DNA of 64,000 bases, from contig BCKQ01000012.1 in the NCBI GenBank assembly GCA_001600695.1, positions 316,080 to 380,079 on the forward strand, written 5' to 3'. The translations under genes and the position numbers were made by a program. How positions within the stretch are numbered: position 1 is the first letter of the stretch; each line of letters begins with the position of its first letter. Origin of the DNA: Ascoidea asiatica (taxonomy: Eukaryota > Ascomycota > Saccharomycetes > Ascoideales > Ascoideaceae). The notes under the pieces are model-generated. The model was given only the letters and a program-made list of their open reading frames with translations, was not told the origin of the DNA and searched no databases. This document shows, one piece after another, positions 1-9,290 of the stretch.

Positions 1-1334
1 ATTGAATGAAACAAAATTAATAGAAACCTAGAAGAAAGGTAAAACATAATATTTTGCTGAGTGTTTTTATGAATATTATAGTTTGTCATTATTCTATTTA
101 GTTGTTCAGACGTTAAAATGAGTTTCAATTACACAAATTCCTGAATAGAGAAGTATAAATTAAGTTAGAAAGACGTTATGATTGTGCATTGTCAATCAAA
201 GAATAAAAGCATAGGTTGGGAAATGAATGCATGGAATCAGCATTTTCATTCATTAGAAGAAAGCTTGATGAAATATAGTAAGGTCTTCTCAACCAAAGTG
301 AAAACTTTAGATTCAAAGCCCATTTTAAAGGGAAGAAAAATGCAAATTGAAAGGAAAAATTACTTTCCTAATTGGGAACTCAAAGGATATTTGTATACTA
401 AAATTTGCAGTAATGTTCCACAACAATAATGCAATAAGACTAACTTCTAGAAGAATAATTTTGAATTGTGTAGTTAAAATTAATTATTCAAATCCAATTT
501 CAATGCTAATCACAATTTCTTTGAGTTACGATGGTCAATTATATAATTATTTTGTTATATTTTTGTTTATTTTTTTATTATCGGTAATGATTTTGTCTAT
601 TTTAGTAGGAGAGATAATAATTGACTAATGATTGTTTTGAAAATTGGGTGATTTATGTTTCTTTTTTCATTTTTATTTTGATGAACTAAACAATATCAAA
701 TTGAAACTCAATCTATTAACCCGAACTTTTCAATTGAGATTTTAATCTCTCAATGGAGTTAACATCTCAATAGAATCTTAATTTATAAAGTATATTGCCT
801 ATTATTTATTCAGAAACTGTAACTTCCTAAAAGGGAATTACCGATTTCCATCCACCGAAATTGATGGAGCCCTTCTTTTTTTAATGGGGTTACAAATTAC
901 ATTTACTGGGCTCTTAATAAAAATATGGTCACCTGCTACTTTTATTAGGTCAGAGATGAGTCAGCTTATACGCTCACGTGATGTTCCTTTTTTGTTGTGC
1001 GTTGCACAAATATGTGCTTCTATGCATACGTGCCTGTTCTAAATATAGATACACGTGACCCTCCTTTTTTTTTCTCTTTCCTGTCCTGTTATTTCCACAA
1101 TTAAATTACAATATTCCATCACCCAGTACAATAGAATTCTGTAAACAACTGAAGCAAATCTGGTTTTTATTCTTCTGAGTAACGTAACCTATCCAAAACA
1201 ATCCAAAAACATCACAAATCAAAATATCTGACCCCATTCTAAATGATTAGATATTTGAAAATCATAAATTAATATAAAATAAAATATATAAATAACTTAT
1301 AAAGGATATAGATAATATATATATTTGAGAAACA
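1..1334. other. Intergenic, upstream of NBP2
   Basis: I see no supportable gene. Two short overlapping open frames (178-429 and 347-628) have no recognisable domain. The last 400 bases look like the NBP2 promoter, with two CACGTG boxes and pyrimidine tracts. Confidence 0.6.
975..1059. promoter_or_regulatory. Pair of CACGTG (Cbf1/CDEI-type) sites upstream of NBP2
   Basis: CACGTG occurs at 975-980 and 1052-1057. Read on the minus strand these are ATCACGTG and GTCACGTG, both exact matches to the RTCACRTG core recognised by the bHLH factor Cbf1 in yeasts. They lie about 280-360 bases upstream of the NBP2 start, a normal promoter distance. Binding is inferred. Confidence 0.4.
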
Positions 1335-3023
1335 ATGTCTTCAACAAATCAAGATCTCGATAATAATAATATAATGTCCACTACAACCCCAACTTCAACT
1401 TCAACTTCTTCAAATTCTGCTTCGGTTGCAACAACTGCAAATCAAGCTACTTCTAATACAAATTCTAATACAAATTCAAAAAGGTTTTCAAATATTTCAA
1501 TAACTTCTTCAAAATCAAATTTAATTCCAAGCTTAAGAAATTCTTATAGATTAGATTCAAGATTTAATGAAAATATTTCTAGTATTATTGAAATCTATGA
1601 TTTAATTTCCGTTAAAGATTTCGGTTATAATGATGATGATCCTTTACATTATGGATTATCAAATTATGAATTATATTTAAATAATCAATTAACTAATTCT
1701 CAGTTAAATTATTTCAATTCTCTTCAAAATAATAATAATAACAATAATAATAATCAGAATTCTTCTTTCCAGAATAATTTAAATATGATAAATTTAAAAG
1801 AAATTGATGAAGAATTGGAATTACAGAGGAATAATGATGAAGATTTCATAAGTAATAATATAAGCAATAGCAATACTAATAATAATAACAATATAAGTAA
1901 TAAATTAATAAATAATGTAAATCAGTTTGAAATTCAGGATTTGGAAGATGTAAATGAAGAAGATGAATCTGATTCAATATTACCACATAATAATGATAAT
2001 AATAGTAATAACAACAAAACTAATTCCGATTCTAATGATATGAACATGGATAATGACCTTAATAATGATATAGACAATGAAATAGATAATGATATTGATA
2101 GTAATTTAGATAATGATATTGTTGATGATGAAGATGATTTAATTCAAGCTTATGCATTATATGATTTCGTACCGGAAAATGATAATGAAATTCAATTAAA
2201 TTATGGACAATTAATTTATATTGCATATAAACATGGACAAGGTTGGTTAGTTGCTCAAGATCCAATTAATGGTAAAACTGGTTTAGTTCCAGAACAATAC
2301 GTTGAAATAATTCCAAAAGATTCAAGCTTAAATGAACAATTTAATCAATTTCAATCAAATCAATCAAATCAATTCAATTCAAATTTAAAAAATAATAATT
2401 TAAATAATTCAAATTCAAAAAGAAATTCAAAATATTCAATTAAAAATTCTAAAAATTCATCAAAAAGAAATTCTAAATACTCCATTAAAAATTCAAGAAA
2501 TTCTTCCAAAAGAAATTCAAAATATTCCGTTAAATCAATTTCAAATAATAATAAAAATTCAAATAAAATTTTACCAAATGATTTAAGTTTAAATAGTATA
2601 GATTCTGAAATATCGGATTTACAAATTGATCCAAATGATTTAAAACCATTTTTACCTGATATATTCAATTCAAATTCAAATTCTGAATTAAATTTAGATT
2701 CAAATTTATTGAATTTATCAAATTCATCAAATGATTTGAATAATACAACTCCAACTAAAAATAATAGTACTAATAATATTAATACTAATAGAATATCGAG
2801 TGATTTCAAGTTTAATTTCAATTTCAACAATTCAAAGTATAATTTTAGTAAAGATTTGAATCAAAATAAATCATATACTAATACTGATAATATAAATGAT
2901 ACAAATGATGCTATAGATACTAAAGAAACAAAATCAAATGATAATCAAACTAATGCAAGCGATAATACTCTCAACTCAAATACTTCTAAAATTGTTGATA
3001 GTAATAAAATAATACATAAGTAA
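1335..3023 (+). CDS. NBP2: Nbp2-like SH3 adaptor protein (HOG pathway), interrupted near its 3' end
   Basis: Nbp2 is a cytoplasmic adaptor that brings phosphatase Ptc1 to kinase Pbs2 and so damps HOG signalling. Two blocks identify it. Near residues 89-115, a DFGYNDDDPLHYG block matches the family's conserved N-terminal motif. An SH3 domain at about 271-330 contains ALYDF, a YKHGQGWLVA stretch and GLVPEQYVEI, the hallmark Nbp2 SH3 sequence. At 562 residues it is more than twice the S. cerevisiae length; the extra is Asn/Ser-rich linker, including three copies of an RNSKYS-type repeat near residues 363-400. The frame ends at TAA 3021-3023, but the same frame stays open for 74 more codons holding an acidic DEW motif typical of the family C-terminus (see next entry). 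The true 3' end is therefore uncertain. Confidence 0.88.
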   Translation: MSSTNQDLDNNNIMSTTTPTSTSTSSNSASVATTANQATSNTNSNTNSKRFSNISITSSKSNLIPSLRNSYRLDSRFNENISSIIEIYDLISVKDFGYNDDDPLHYGLSNYELYLNNQLTNSQLNYFNSLQNNNNNNNNNQNSSFQNNLNMINLKEIDEELELQRNNDEDFISNNISNSNTNNNNNISNKLINNVNQFEIQDLEDVNEEDESDSILPHNNDNNSNNNKTNSDSNDMNMDNDLNNDIDNEIDNDIDSNLDNDIVDDEDDLIQAYALYDFVPENDNEIQLNYGQLIYIAYKHGQGWLVAQDPINGKTGLVPEQYVEIIPKDSSLNEQFNQFQSNQSNQFNSNLKNNNLNNSNSKRNSKYSIKNSKNSSKRNSKYSIKNSRNSSKRNSKYSVKSISNNNKNSNKILPNDLSLNSIDSEISDLQIDPNDLKPFLPDIFNSNSNSELNLDSNLLNLSNSSNDLNNTTPTKNNSTNNINTNRISSDFKFNFNFNNSKYNFSKDLNQNKSYTNTDNINDTNDAIDTKETKSNDNQTNASDNTLNSNTSKIVDSNKIIHK

Positions 3024-3248
3024 CAGTATTCAATCTTAGATTCAAATGAAGATGAATGGATTGAAGTATCTGATAATGAAAATGAAACCAAGAAGAACTC
3101 AGATAATAGCAATAAGGACAATAATAATGCTAAGAACACTATTGAGAAGAGTTTGAATCCAAACCAGGATCTAAATCTTAACAAAACCAAAAGACAATTA
3201 TCTGAAAATGAATTACTCAATAAACTAAACCAATTAGAGTTAAAATAG
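3024..3248 (+). other. In-frame extension of NBP2 beyond its TAA stop
   Basis: Directly after the TAA, the NBP2 frame continues for 74 sense codons to TAG 3246-3248. It encodes DSNEDEWIEVSDNE and then a charged Asn/Lys tail. In S. cerevisiae Nbp2 the C-terminus also has an acidic segment around DEW. The stop is followed by CAGTAT, which fits the first four positions of the yeast readthrough context CARYYA. Explanations are readthrough, removal of the stop by a short intron (GT at 3001 or 2848, a GTAAC branch-like motif, AG at 3038-3039; both lengths are multiples of three), a recent nonsense mutation, or a base-call error. Confidence 0.6.
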
Positions 3249-3905
3249 TTTTTTTTTTCTTTCAACTTTCTCTATATTTTTTAACTAATTTATCAATCAC
3301 ATTAATATTAACATTAACCCTATTCAGTATTTAATACCGATTTCTTTTTTTTTCACCAATTACTATTTTGTTTTATATTTTCAATTGTTTATTTTATTGT
3401 TAACTATTAACATTCTGTTTTCTGCATTTTTATTCGTTTGCTTAGTTCATTTACTGAGTTGATTTACTTAGTTCTTTCTTACTCTATTTTACTTTACTTT
3501 ACTTTACACTCTGTACTTTTTTTTTGTTAATCTCTTTTAAATTTTGTTAATAGTTAATTATATTTGTTTTTTTCAATCTCTGTAAATTATGATCATAATC
3601 ATTTATCAGACTCTGAGATATTTCAACCCAGAAGCAGAAGCATCAAAAACACCATCTTTTTTCCAGGCAGCCAACACCAGAAACAAAGACAGTCACGTGT
3701 GCTACTTCGAGTTCTAAAATTATTTCAACCCAACCGCCCAAAGAAAAACAAATGAGGAGCAGAAATCAATTTCAGCTGAGAAATAAACAAGAACCAGAAG
3801 AACAAGATAAGACAGAAACAACCTTCTTTATCTTTATGAACTACAAGAAAAGACAACAGTGTTTGATATTTAATATTTTGATTTAAGAATATATAATCTT
3901 TAGAA
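3249..3905. other. Intergenic NBP2-HAP2, HAP2 promoter
   Basis: No gene seen. The first half is T-rich 3' flank. Around 3600-3800 the base composition is more balanced, with an exact GTCACGTG (Cbf1-type) site at 3692-3699, about 210 bases before the HAP2 start. Confidence 0.5.
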
Positions 3906-5183
3906 ATGTCCAACTTTTTAGCTAATCAGGATAACCAGCAGTCTCAACTGCATGCTAATGGCTATTATCAGTCCAATGAAGAAACTTATCTCTTAAATCA
4001 GTATCTTCAGCAGAGTCATCAACAACAACAGCAGTCTGTAGGTCAAGAAGTTTATGATGTTAGTAATATTTCAAATCTTCCAAATATACCAAATATATCA
4101 AATATTCCAAATATACCTAATATTTCAAATATACCAAATCAATCACAATCTCCACCACCAAATTCATCTCAAAATAATAATACTTCTGCAAATGTTGAAA
4201 ATAATTCTTCTCAAGAACAACCATTTTATGTAAATGCAAAACAATATCATAGAATTTTAAAAAGAAGAATTGCTAGAGCTAAATTAGAAGAAACTTTAAA
4301 AGTTCAAAGAGGTAGAAAACCATATTTACATGAATCAAGACATAAACATGCAATGAGAAGACCAAGAGGTCAAGGTGGTAGATTTTTAACTGCTAGTGAA
4401 ATTGCAGAAAGAGAAAAACAAGAAGAAATAAAAAAAAAAAAATTAATTAAAGATTTAGAAAATAAGTTAAATAATAATATTAATAATGAAAATGAAAATA
4501 ATAAAAATAGCAAAGATAGTAATATTATTGATAATAGTCAAATTGAAAATACGACACAAGTGAGTAATAATGAATCAGTCTTAAATTTAAATATAAATAC
4601 AGAAGTTATCAATGACTCAATTACAAACTTGAATACTGATACTATTCCAAATGCAAATACAAACACAAATGCAAATACAAATACAAATACAGATGAAAAT
4701 GAAAATGAAAATGAAAAGGAAAATGAAAGGAAAAAGGAAAGCTCAACTTTAAATTCAAATACAAATAAAGACTTAAATGCAAATGTAATTTCTAGTATAA
4801 ATAAAGAAATACCTAATGAAGCTCCAATTCAATCTTCAAATGAGACAAATAAAAATATATCCGATAATAATAATAATGACAATAATGTCTTAAATTCAAT
4901 AGTGAAAACAGATCAGGAAAAAAGTTCTAGTGAAATTGAAGAAAAGAATATTGATCCACAAGAAAAGACTGAAATTATTGAAATTACTGAAAGTTATGGA
5001 AGTAATGAAAGTAATGAAAGTAATGAAAGTAATGAAAGTAATGAAAATAATGAAAATAATAAAATTAATGAAGAAACCAAAATTTCTGAAGAAAAGGAAC
5101 CTGAAAAATCAGTAAATGAAAATGTAAGTTCGATTCCTGTGAATGATAACGAAAATTCAAATTCTGATCAAAATAAAATCTAA
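3906..5183 (+). CDS. HAP2: Hap2, NF-YA subunit of the CCAAT-binding complex
   Basis: Hap2 supplies the sequence-specific DNA contact of the Hap2/3/4/5 CCAAT-binding factor, which activates respiratory genes. The NF-YA core (residues ~104-165) is complete. The subunit-association helix carries [15 protein letters not shown] and the DNA-binding segment carries [23 protein letters not shown], including the conserved His and Arg residues. The N-terminus is Gln-rich and has a short NIP/NIS repeat (nt ~4068-4140). The long C-terminus is Asn/Glu low complexity with an SNE repeat at nt ~5003-5040. At 425 residues it is longer than S. cerevisiae Hap2 (265), all of it from these tails. The start is the only ATG before the Gln-rich region. 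Confidence 0.95.
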   Translation: MSNFLANQDNQQSQLHANGYYQSNEETYLLNQYLQQSHQQQQQSVGQEVYDVSNISNLPNIPNISNIPNIPNISNIPNQSQSPPPNSSQNNNTSANVENNSSQEQPFYVNAKQYHRILKRRIARAKLEETLKVQRGRKPYLHESRHKHAMRRPRGQGGRFLTASEIAEREKQEEIKKKKLIKDLENKLNNNINNENENNKNSKDSNIIDNSQIENTTQVSNNESVLNLNINTEVINDSITNLNTDTIPNANTNTNANTNTNTDENENENEKENERKKESSTLNSNTNKDLNANVISSINKEIPNEAPIQSSNETNKNISDNNNNDNNVLNSIVKTDQEKSSSEIEEKNIDPQEKTEIIEITESYGSNESNESNESNESNENNENNKINEETKISEEKEPEKSVNENVSSIPVNDNENSNSDQNKI

Positions 5184-5440
5184 TTCCATTGTACTTTTTT
5201 AAGTATCTTAACTTTGAGATACTAATTTTTAGTTTTCTTTAGTTCTTTTATACTATTCTTTATATTTATATATTATATTCTTGACTTATATTCTTGATTA
5301 ATATTTTTAATTGATATTTTCAATTAATATTTTTATTTTTTTTTTTTCAAAATTATAACCCCTATATAAATATATATTCAGTATATATGTATTATTATTA
5401 TTATTATTATTAAATTTTTATTATTTTTTAATGAATTTAT
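5184..5440. other. Convergent 3' flank HAP2/GIR2
   Basis: T/A-rich shared terminator region between two convergent genes, with a short ATT microsatellite near 5392-5412. No gene seen. Confidence 0.5.
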
Positions 5441-6202
5441 TTATACTTCTAATGAATTCATTTTATCCTTTAATTGATCAATACCAGAAGTATAAGCTAA
5501 ACCTTTTTCAAATAATTCTCTACCAGTTAATTTTCCTTGATGTAATAATTTTAATCTTTCTTCTTCTCTATTATTTAAACCAAATTTTTCTCTATATTCT
5601 TTTCTCCATTCATTAAAATTTTCAACAATTATTTTTGTACCAATAAATTTTTTATTTTCAATTAATTCTCTTTCTCTTAATTTTTTTTCTTCTTCTTTTT
5701 CAATAATATCTAAATTTTTTTGAAATAAAATTTCACCTTTTTCTTTTAAAATTGATGTTAAAGTAAAAATTAAAGGCATACCTAAATTTTCATTTGCTTC
5801 ATTATAAATTTCATTTAATAAAGTTTTTAAATCATAATTTGAAAATTCAACAATTTCAGAAGCAATTAATGGTTTTTTTTTACCAGAATCAAATTCATCT
5901 TGTTCTCCATCATTATTTTCAAAATCTGAATCTTCTTCATTATTTGAATATTCTTCTTCAGAATCTTCATTATTATTTTCATTATCATTATTTTCATCAT
6001 CAATCGTTATATTTAAATCAGGTAATTCATTTGGATAATTAGGTGTATAATGAACATTTAATTTTAATCTATGTTTTCTTTCACTTGAAGTATCTAATAA
6101 TAAAGATATTGAAAAATCAGTATTACTTTTTTTAACTAATTCATCTGGATATATAGATTCTAAAATCTCTAATTCTTGAGTTTGCTCTTCTATTGGGTCC
6201 AT
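5441..6202 (-). CDS. GIR2: Gir2, RWD-domain protein (Gcn1/Rbg2 partner)
   Basis: Gir2 is a cytoplasmic, largely disordered RWD protein that binds Gcn1 and the GTPase Rbg2 and modulates Gcn2 signalling. The protein opens with MDPIEEQTQELEILESIYPD, the usual RWD start with its LESIYPDE motif. It then has an acidic Asn/Asp/Glu insert in the RWD domain. The C-terminal DFRP-like block includes FIGTKI, EWRKEYREKF and HQGKLTGRELFEKGL, all matching yeast Gir2. The frame is open 51 bases further upstream (ATG at 6251-6253), but the family starts at the internal Met at 6200-6202, giving 253 residues (S. cerevisiae 265). It is divergent from LTO1. Confidence 0.9.
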   Translation of the reverse strand: MDPIEEQTQELEILESIYPDELVKKSNTDFSISLLLDTSSERKHRLKLNVHYTPNYPNELPDLNITIDDENNDNENNNEDSEEEYSNNEEDSDFENNDGEQDEFDSGKKKPLIASEIVEFSNYDLKTLLNEIYNEANENLGMPLIFTLTSILKEKGEILFQKNLDIIEKEEEKKLRERELIENKKFIGTKIIVENFNEWRKEYREKFGLNNREEERLKLLHQGKLTGRELFEKGLAYTSGIDQLKDKMNSLEV

Positions 6203-6527
6203 TTGAAATATATATTTAAAAGATTTTTTCTTATTTTTTAGATTATAATTCATAAAGTTATTATTATTAAGTTGATTTATTTAATTTGATCTAATTCAAG
6301 TCGACTTCTTATTACTTTTCTTATTTTTGTTTGCTAAGTAAATTTTAAAGGGCGGTAAAAAATGAAATAAAAAACCCTTTCCATAGTTAAGACAACAACT
6401 CATAATGAAAAATGTAATTGAATAGAGATTATGAATTCAATCAAATCTATTTAAATTATTAATTTTATTATTAAGTTTCAAAATATTTTGAGAAAAAGAA
6501 TAATAAAAAGAAAAAGAAGTAAATGAA
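6203..6527. promoter_or_regulatory. Divergent promoter GIR2 / LTO1
   Basis: This is 325 bases between two divergently transcribed genes. A GGGCGG motif lies at 6349-6354. No other element is recognised with confidence. Confidence 0.4.
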
Positions 6528-6628
6528 ATGAATTTTGATGATCTTTTGAATCTTGAAGAAACGTAAGTAATTAGTATTATTGTTATTATTATTTATTAAA
6601 CTAATAAGATAAATAATTTCTAACATAT

Positions 6629-6674
<46 letters not shown>

Positions 6675-7170
6675 AAAATAATTAAGTTATTATAAAGATG
6701 GTTTTAAAGAAGGTTTAGAAGAATCAAATAAAAAAAATTATATTGATGGAAAACAATATGGTTTACAAACTGGATTTCAAAGATATTTAAGAATTGGAAT
6801 TATTAAAGGATATTTAAAATCATTAAAAAATTATTATAAAGAAAATGAAAATATTAAAGATTCAAAAGAAAATATGAATATAATAAAAAATATAAATGAA
6901 TTAAATAAATATATAAATGAATTTATTAATAATAATGAAATTTCAAATGAAAATGAAGATGTTAAATTTTTAGATTTAATTTTATTAAAATCAAGAAATA
7001 AACTTAGATTAATAAATTATATTATAAATAAAAAAAATAAGATAAAATTTGAAGAAAAAATTGATGAAAAAAATTTAAAAAATTTAGAATTAATAAAATC
7101 TTTAGATAATTTAGTTTTTGAAATTTCTGGAGAATTAAATATTAAAATAGATTTAGAAAAATCATGGTAA
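6528..7170 (+). CDS. LTO1: Lto1, adaptor for Fe-S insertion into Rli1; two exons
   Basis: Lto1 pairs with Yae1 to bring apo-Rli1 (ABCE1) to the cytosolic Fe-S targeting complex. The gene is join(6528..6562, 6687..7170), 172 residues. Exon 1 encodes MNFDDLLNLEE. After splicing the protein continues YYKDGFKEGLEES, then NYIDGKQYGLQTGFQR, the deca-GX3-type motif shared with yeast Lto1. The protein ends in SW; the C-terminal Trp is the known docking signal for the CIA targeting complex. Without the intron the conserved N-terminus would be lost and the apparent gene would begin at Met 6874. The start at 6528 is chosen because the ATG at 6523 meets a stop at once. Confidence 0.9.
6563..6686 (+). other. 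Spliceosomal intron in LTO1
   Basis: The 124-base intron has 5' splice site GTAAGT, branch motif TTCTAAC at 6618-6624 and 3' splice site TTAAG ending at 6686. A perfect (AT)20 run (6631-6670) sits between branch point and 3' site, keeping that stretch free of AG. Joining the exons restores the conserved Lto1 reading frame exactly. Confidence 0.88.
6631..6670. repeat. (AT)20 microsatellite inside the LTO1 intron
   Basis: Twenty uninterrupted AT units between branch point and acceptor. Likely length-polymorphic. Confidence 0.9.
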
Positions 7171-7274
7171 ATTTACAATATATGAATATAATTGAATCTA
7201 TTTATTAATGAAGGGAAAGAAAGAGAAGTAAAAGGAAAATGAAAAAACTAGAATATAAAGAATGAAGATGAAAA

Positions 7275-8381
7275 CTATTTAGGTAAATCATTTGTATCAG
7301 TTGATTTTGAAATCATTTTTGGTTTAATAATAGTTGTAATATTGGAATTTATATTAGTAAAATCTTTAGTAGTAATAGTATTGATTGAATCATTATTTAA
7401 AATAATTTTATTAATATTTTGTAAATTCATTTGTTTTTTATTTTCAATTAATCTTAATAAATTTCTTAATAACATTGCAATTGTAACTTTACCAATTTTA
7501 GGTACATATAAAGAAGCTTTTTGATTAATATCATCATTAAAATTATTTTCACTTGAAAAATTTATACAAATGGTACCATCTTTAATATAATTTGTTGGAA
7601 ATTTATATGATTTTGAAGGTACACCAGTTATTATAACATCAGAAATATTTGAAATTTGTTTTAAATTTAAATTTTTAACATCTTCAATTTGATGTTTAAT
7701 TAATTTTAAACCTTGACCTCTTGTAAATTTTTGAATACCTGTTAAATCAATTGAATAAACAATTGCACCATCATTTGCTAATAAAGCAGCTAATGGTCTA
7801 CCAACAATTTCACTTCTATTAATAATTGTAATAGTTTTACCATATAATTTATTACCATAATTTAATAAATTATTATAAACTCCAAGATATTCTAAAATTT
7901 TAATAATTGCTAATGGAGTACATGGAATTATTGATTTTAAATTTTTATTATTATTTAAAAATCTTATATTATGATACATATTTTGAATATAATGATGATT
8001 TAAACCTTCAATATCTTTTTCAATATTTACAACTTCTTGTAAATATTGATCTTGTCTATCACCAAATACAGGAAAATAAATCATTATACCATCAATTGAA
8101 TCATCATTATTTGCAATAATAATTTCTTCTTCTAATTTATCTTTTGTAACTTCTTTTAATTCATAATTAAAACCAATTGATTTACTTGTTTTACTTGTCC
8201 AATTTGCATAAATTTTTGCAGCTGGATCATTTGAAGCTAAAAAACCAATTAATTTTGGTGATTTATTTAATAATTTAACATTATTTGAAATTTCATTAAT
8301 ATAATTTTTTGCAATATTATTTGCAAAAATTGTTTTACCTGCATTATTTAAAACTTTTTTTAAAACTTGAACTGAAGTCAT
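7275..8381 (-). CDS. MTD1: Mtd1, NAD-dependent methylenetetrahydrofolate dehydrogenase
   Basis: Mtd1 is the cytosolic monofunctional enzyme oxidising 5,10-methylene-THF to methenyl-THF with NAD+, linking one-carbon units to purine synthesis. The catalytic half has SNDPAAKIYANWT (residues ~50-62), DGIMIYFPVFGDRQD and PCTPLAII (153-160). The Rossmann half has NRSEIVGRPLAALLAND (188-204), characteristic of the NAD-type rather than the trifunctional C1-THF synthases. It ends in the conserved GKVTIAMLLRNLLRL. Length is 368 against about 320 in S. cerevisiae. The difference is a C-terminal Asn/Thr/Ile-rich tail of roughly 50 residues not seen in the family. Confidence 0.93.
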   Translation of the reverse strand: MTSVQVLKKVLNNAGKTIFANNIAKNYINEISNNVKLLNKSPKLIGFLASNDPAAKIYANWTSKTSKSIGFNYELKEVTKDKLEEEIIIANNDDSIDGIMIYFPVFGDRQDQYLQEVVNIEKDIEGLNHHYIQNMYHNIRFLNNNKNLKSIIPCTPLAIIKILEYLGVYNNLLNYGNKLYGKTITIINRSEIVGRPLAALLANDGAIVYSIDLTGIQKFTRGQGLKLIKHQIEDVKNLNLKQISNISDVIITGVPSKSYKFPTNYIKDGTICINFSSENNFNDDINQKASLYVPKIGKVTIAMLLRNLLRLIENKKQMNLQNINKIILNNDSINTITTKDFTNINSNITTIIKPKMISKSTDTNDLPK

Positions 8382-8654
8382 TTTTAAAAAAAAAAGATAT
8401 AATATAGTATTATATGGTAAAGTTATATGCTTTAGATAAATATATGATAAATATACGATAAATATAATAAATATATTACATTTTCAATCAATTTTCAAAA
8501 AAGAACAATCAATTTAAATAAAGTAAATATAATAAAACTTAATAGAAGAAACTAATAACTTTATATTCTAAAAATTTTTCACTCATCTTTTTTTTTGCAA
8601 CTTTTTTTTACTTTTTTTTTTTCTCTCTCTATTATTATTCATTATTTAGTCTTA

Positions 8655-8697
8655 ATAGTATTAGTATTAGTATTAGTATTAGTATTAGTATTAGTAT
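8655..8697. repeat. TAGTAT hexanucleotide array
   Basis: About seven tandem copies of a six-base unit with no interruption, upstream of MTD1. Confidence 0.85.
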
Positions 8698-8940
8698 GCT
8701 GCTTTAGTAAGTTAATAAAATTTTTGAGTGCTTTTAAGGGCTTTTTGTCTGTTTGGTGAAGAAATAAGAAATATTTGCAAATTACGCGTGTTTTTGCAGT
8801 GTTTTTGCTGGTTCACTTCGAGTATTTCGCTTTTCTTCAATTGCTCAGGTGAAAAATGTGTCATTCTTCAGAGTTAAGGAAGTATTAAGTAGTAGTTAGT
8901 TAGTTAGTAGTTGGTCAGTAGTTAGTCAGCCAGTATGGTA

Positions 8941-8989
8941 TCTTTCTTCTCTCTTCTCTCTTCTCTCTTCTTTCTTCTTTCTTCTTTCG
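8941..8989. repeat. Polypyrimidine TTCTC tract
   Basis: A 49-base run made only of T and C, built from TTCTC and TTTC units. Such mirror-like tracts can be nucleosome-poor promoter elements. Confidence 0.75.
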
Positions 8990-9134
8990 TGTTTCTGTTT
9001 GTGTCGCTTAAAAGACAATTTGTGAACAGTGCAATCACCTGACTACACCTGCTCGTTACTGCTGTGATTTGTTAGTTGCCTTCAGTATCGGCTAAAGCTC
9101 AGCGATAAAAAATATTAATTAAATACAGAAATAA

Positions 9135-9170
9135 TTATTGTTATTGTTATTGTTATTGTTATTGTTATTG
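9135..9170. repeat. TTATTG hexanucleotide array
   Basis: Six tandem copies of a six-base unit. It ends directly at a CAG triplet. Confidence 0.85.
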
Positions 9171-9290
9171 CAGTGACTGATTCTGATTCTGATTCTAATG
9201 ACAAGAAGAAAGCAAAGAGCAAGAAGAGTAAAAGAAAAGTAAATATCTATTAATTGAATATCAATATCAATATCAATGTCATCTATTCAA

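Larger units (their letters stand above)
8382..9290. other. Intergenic: MTD1 promoter and flank of the SET5 relic
   Basis: No convincing gene. It contains a TAGTAT hexamer array (8655-8697), an MCB-like ACGCGT near 8784, a strict polypyrimidine tract (8941-8989) and a TTATTG array (9135-9170). Bases 9174-9251 read as an acidic-then-Lys-rich peptide tail ending in TAA just after a TTGCAG; no start or upstream exon is apparent. Confidence 0.5.

Noticed and set aside
178-628. Two overlapping open frames at the window start
   Set aside because: No domain, no homology I can recognise, overlapping frames and no promoter-like context.
4930-5115. Second frame with Met-Lys-Val repeats in HAP2
   Set aside because: Shadow of the SNE repeat in the correct frame.
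8655-8697. Hexamer array as a CRISPR-like repeat
   Set aside because: No spacers; a simple microsatellite in a eukaryotic genome.
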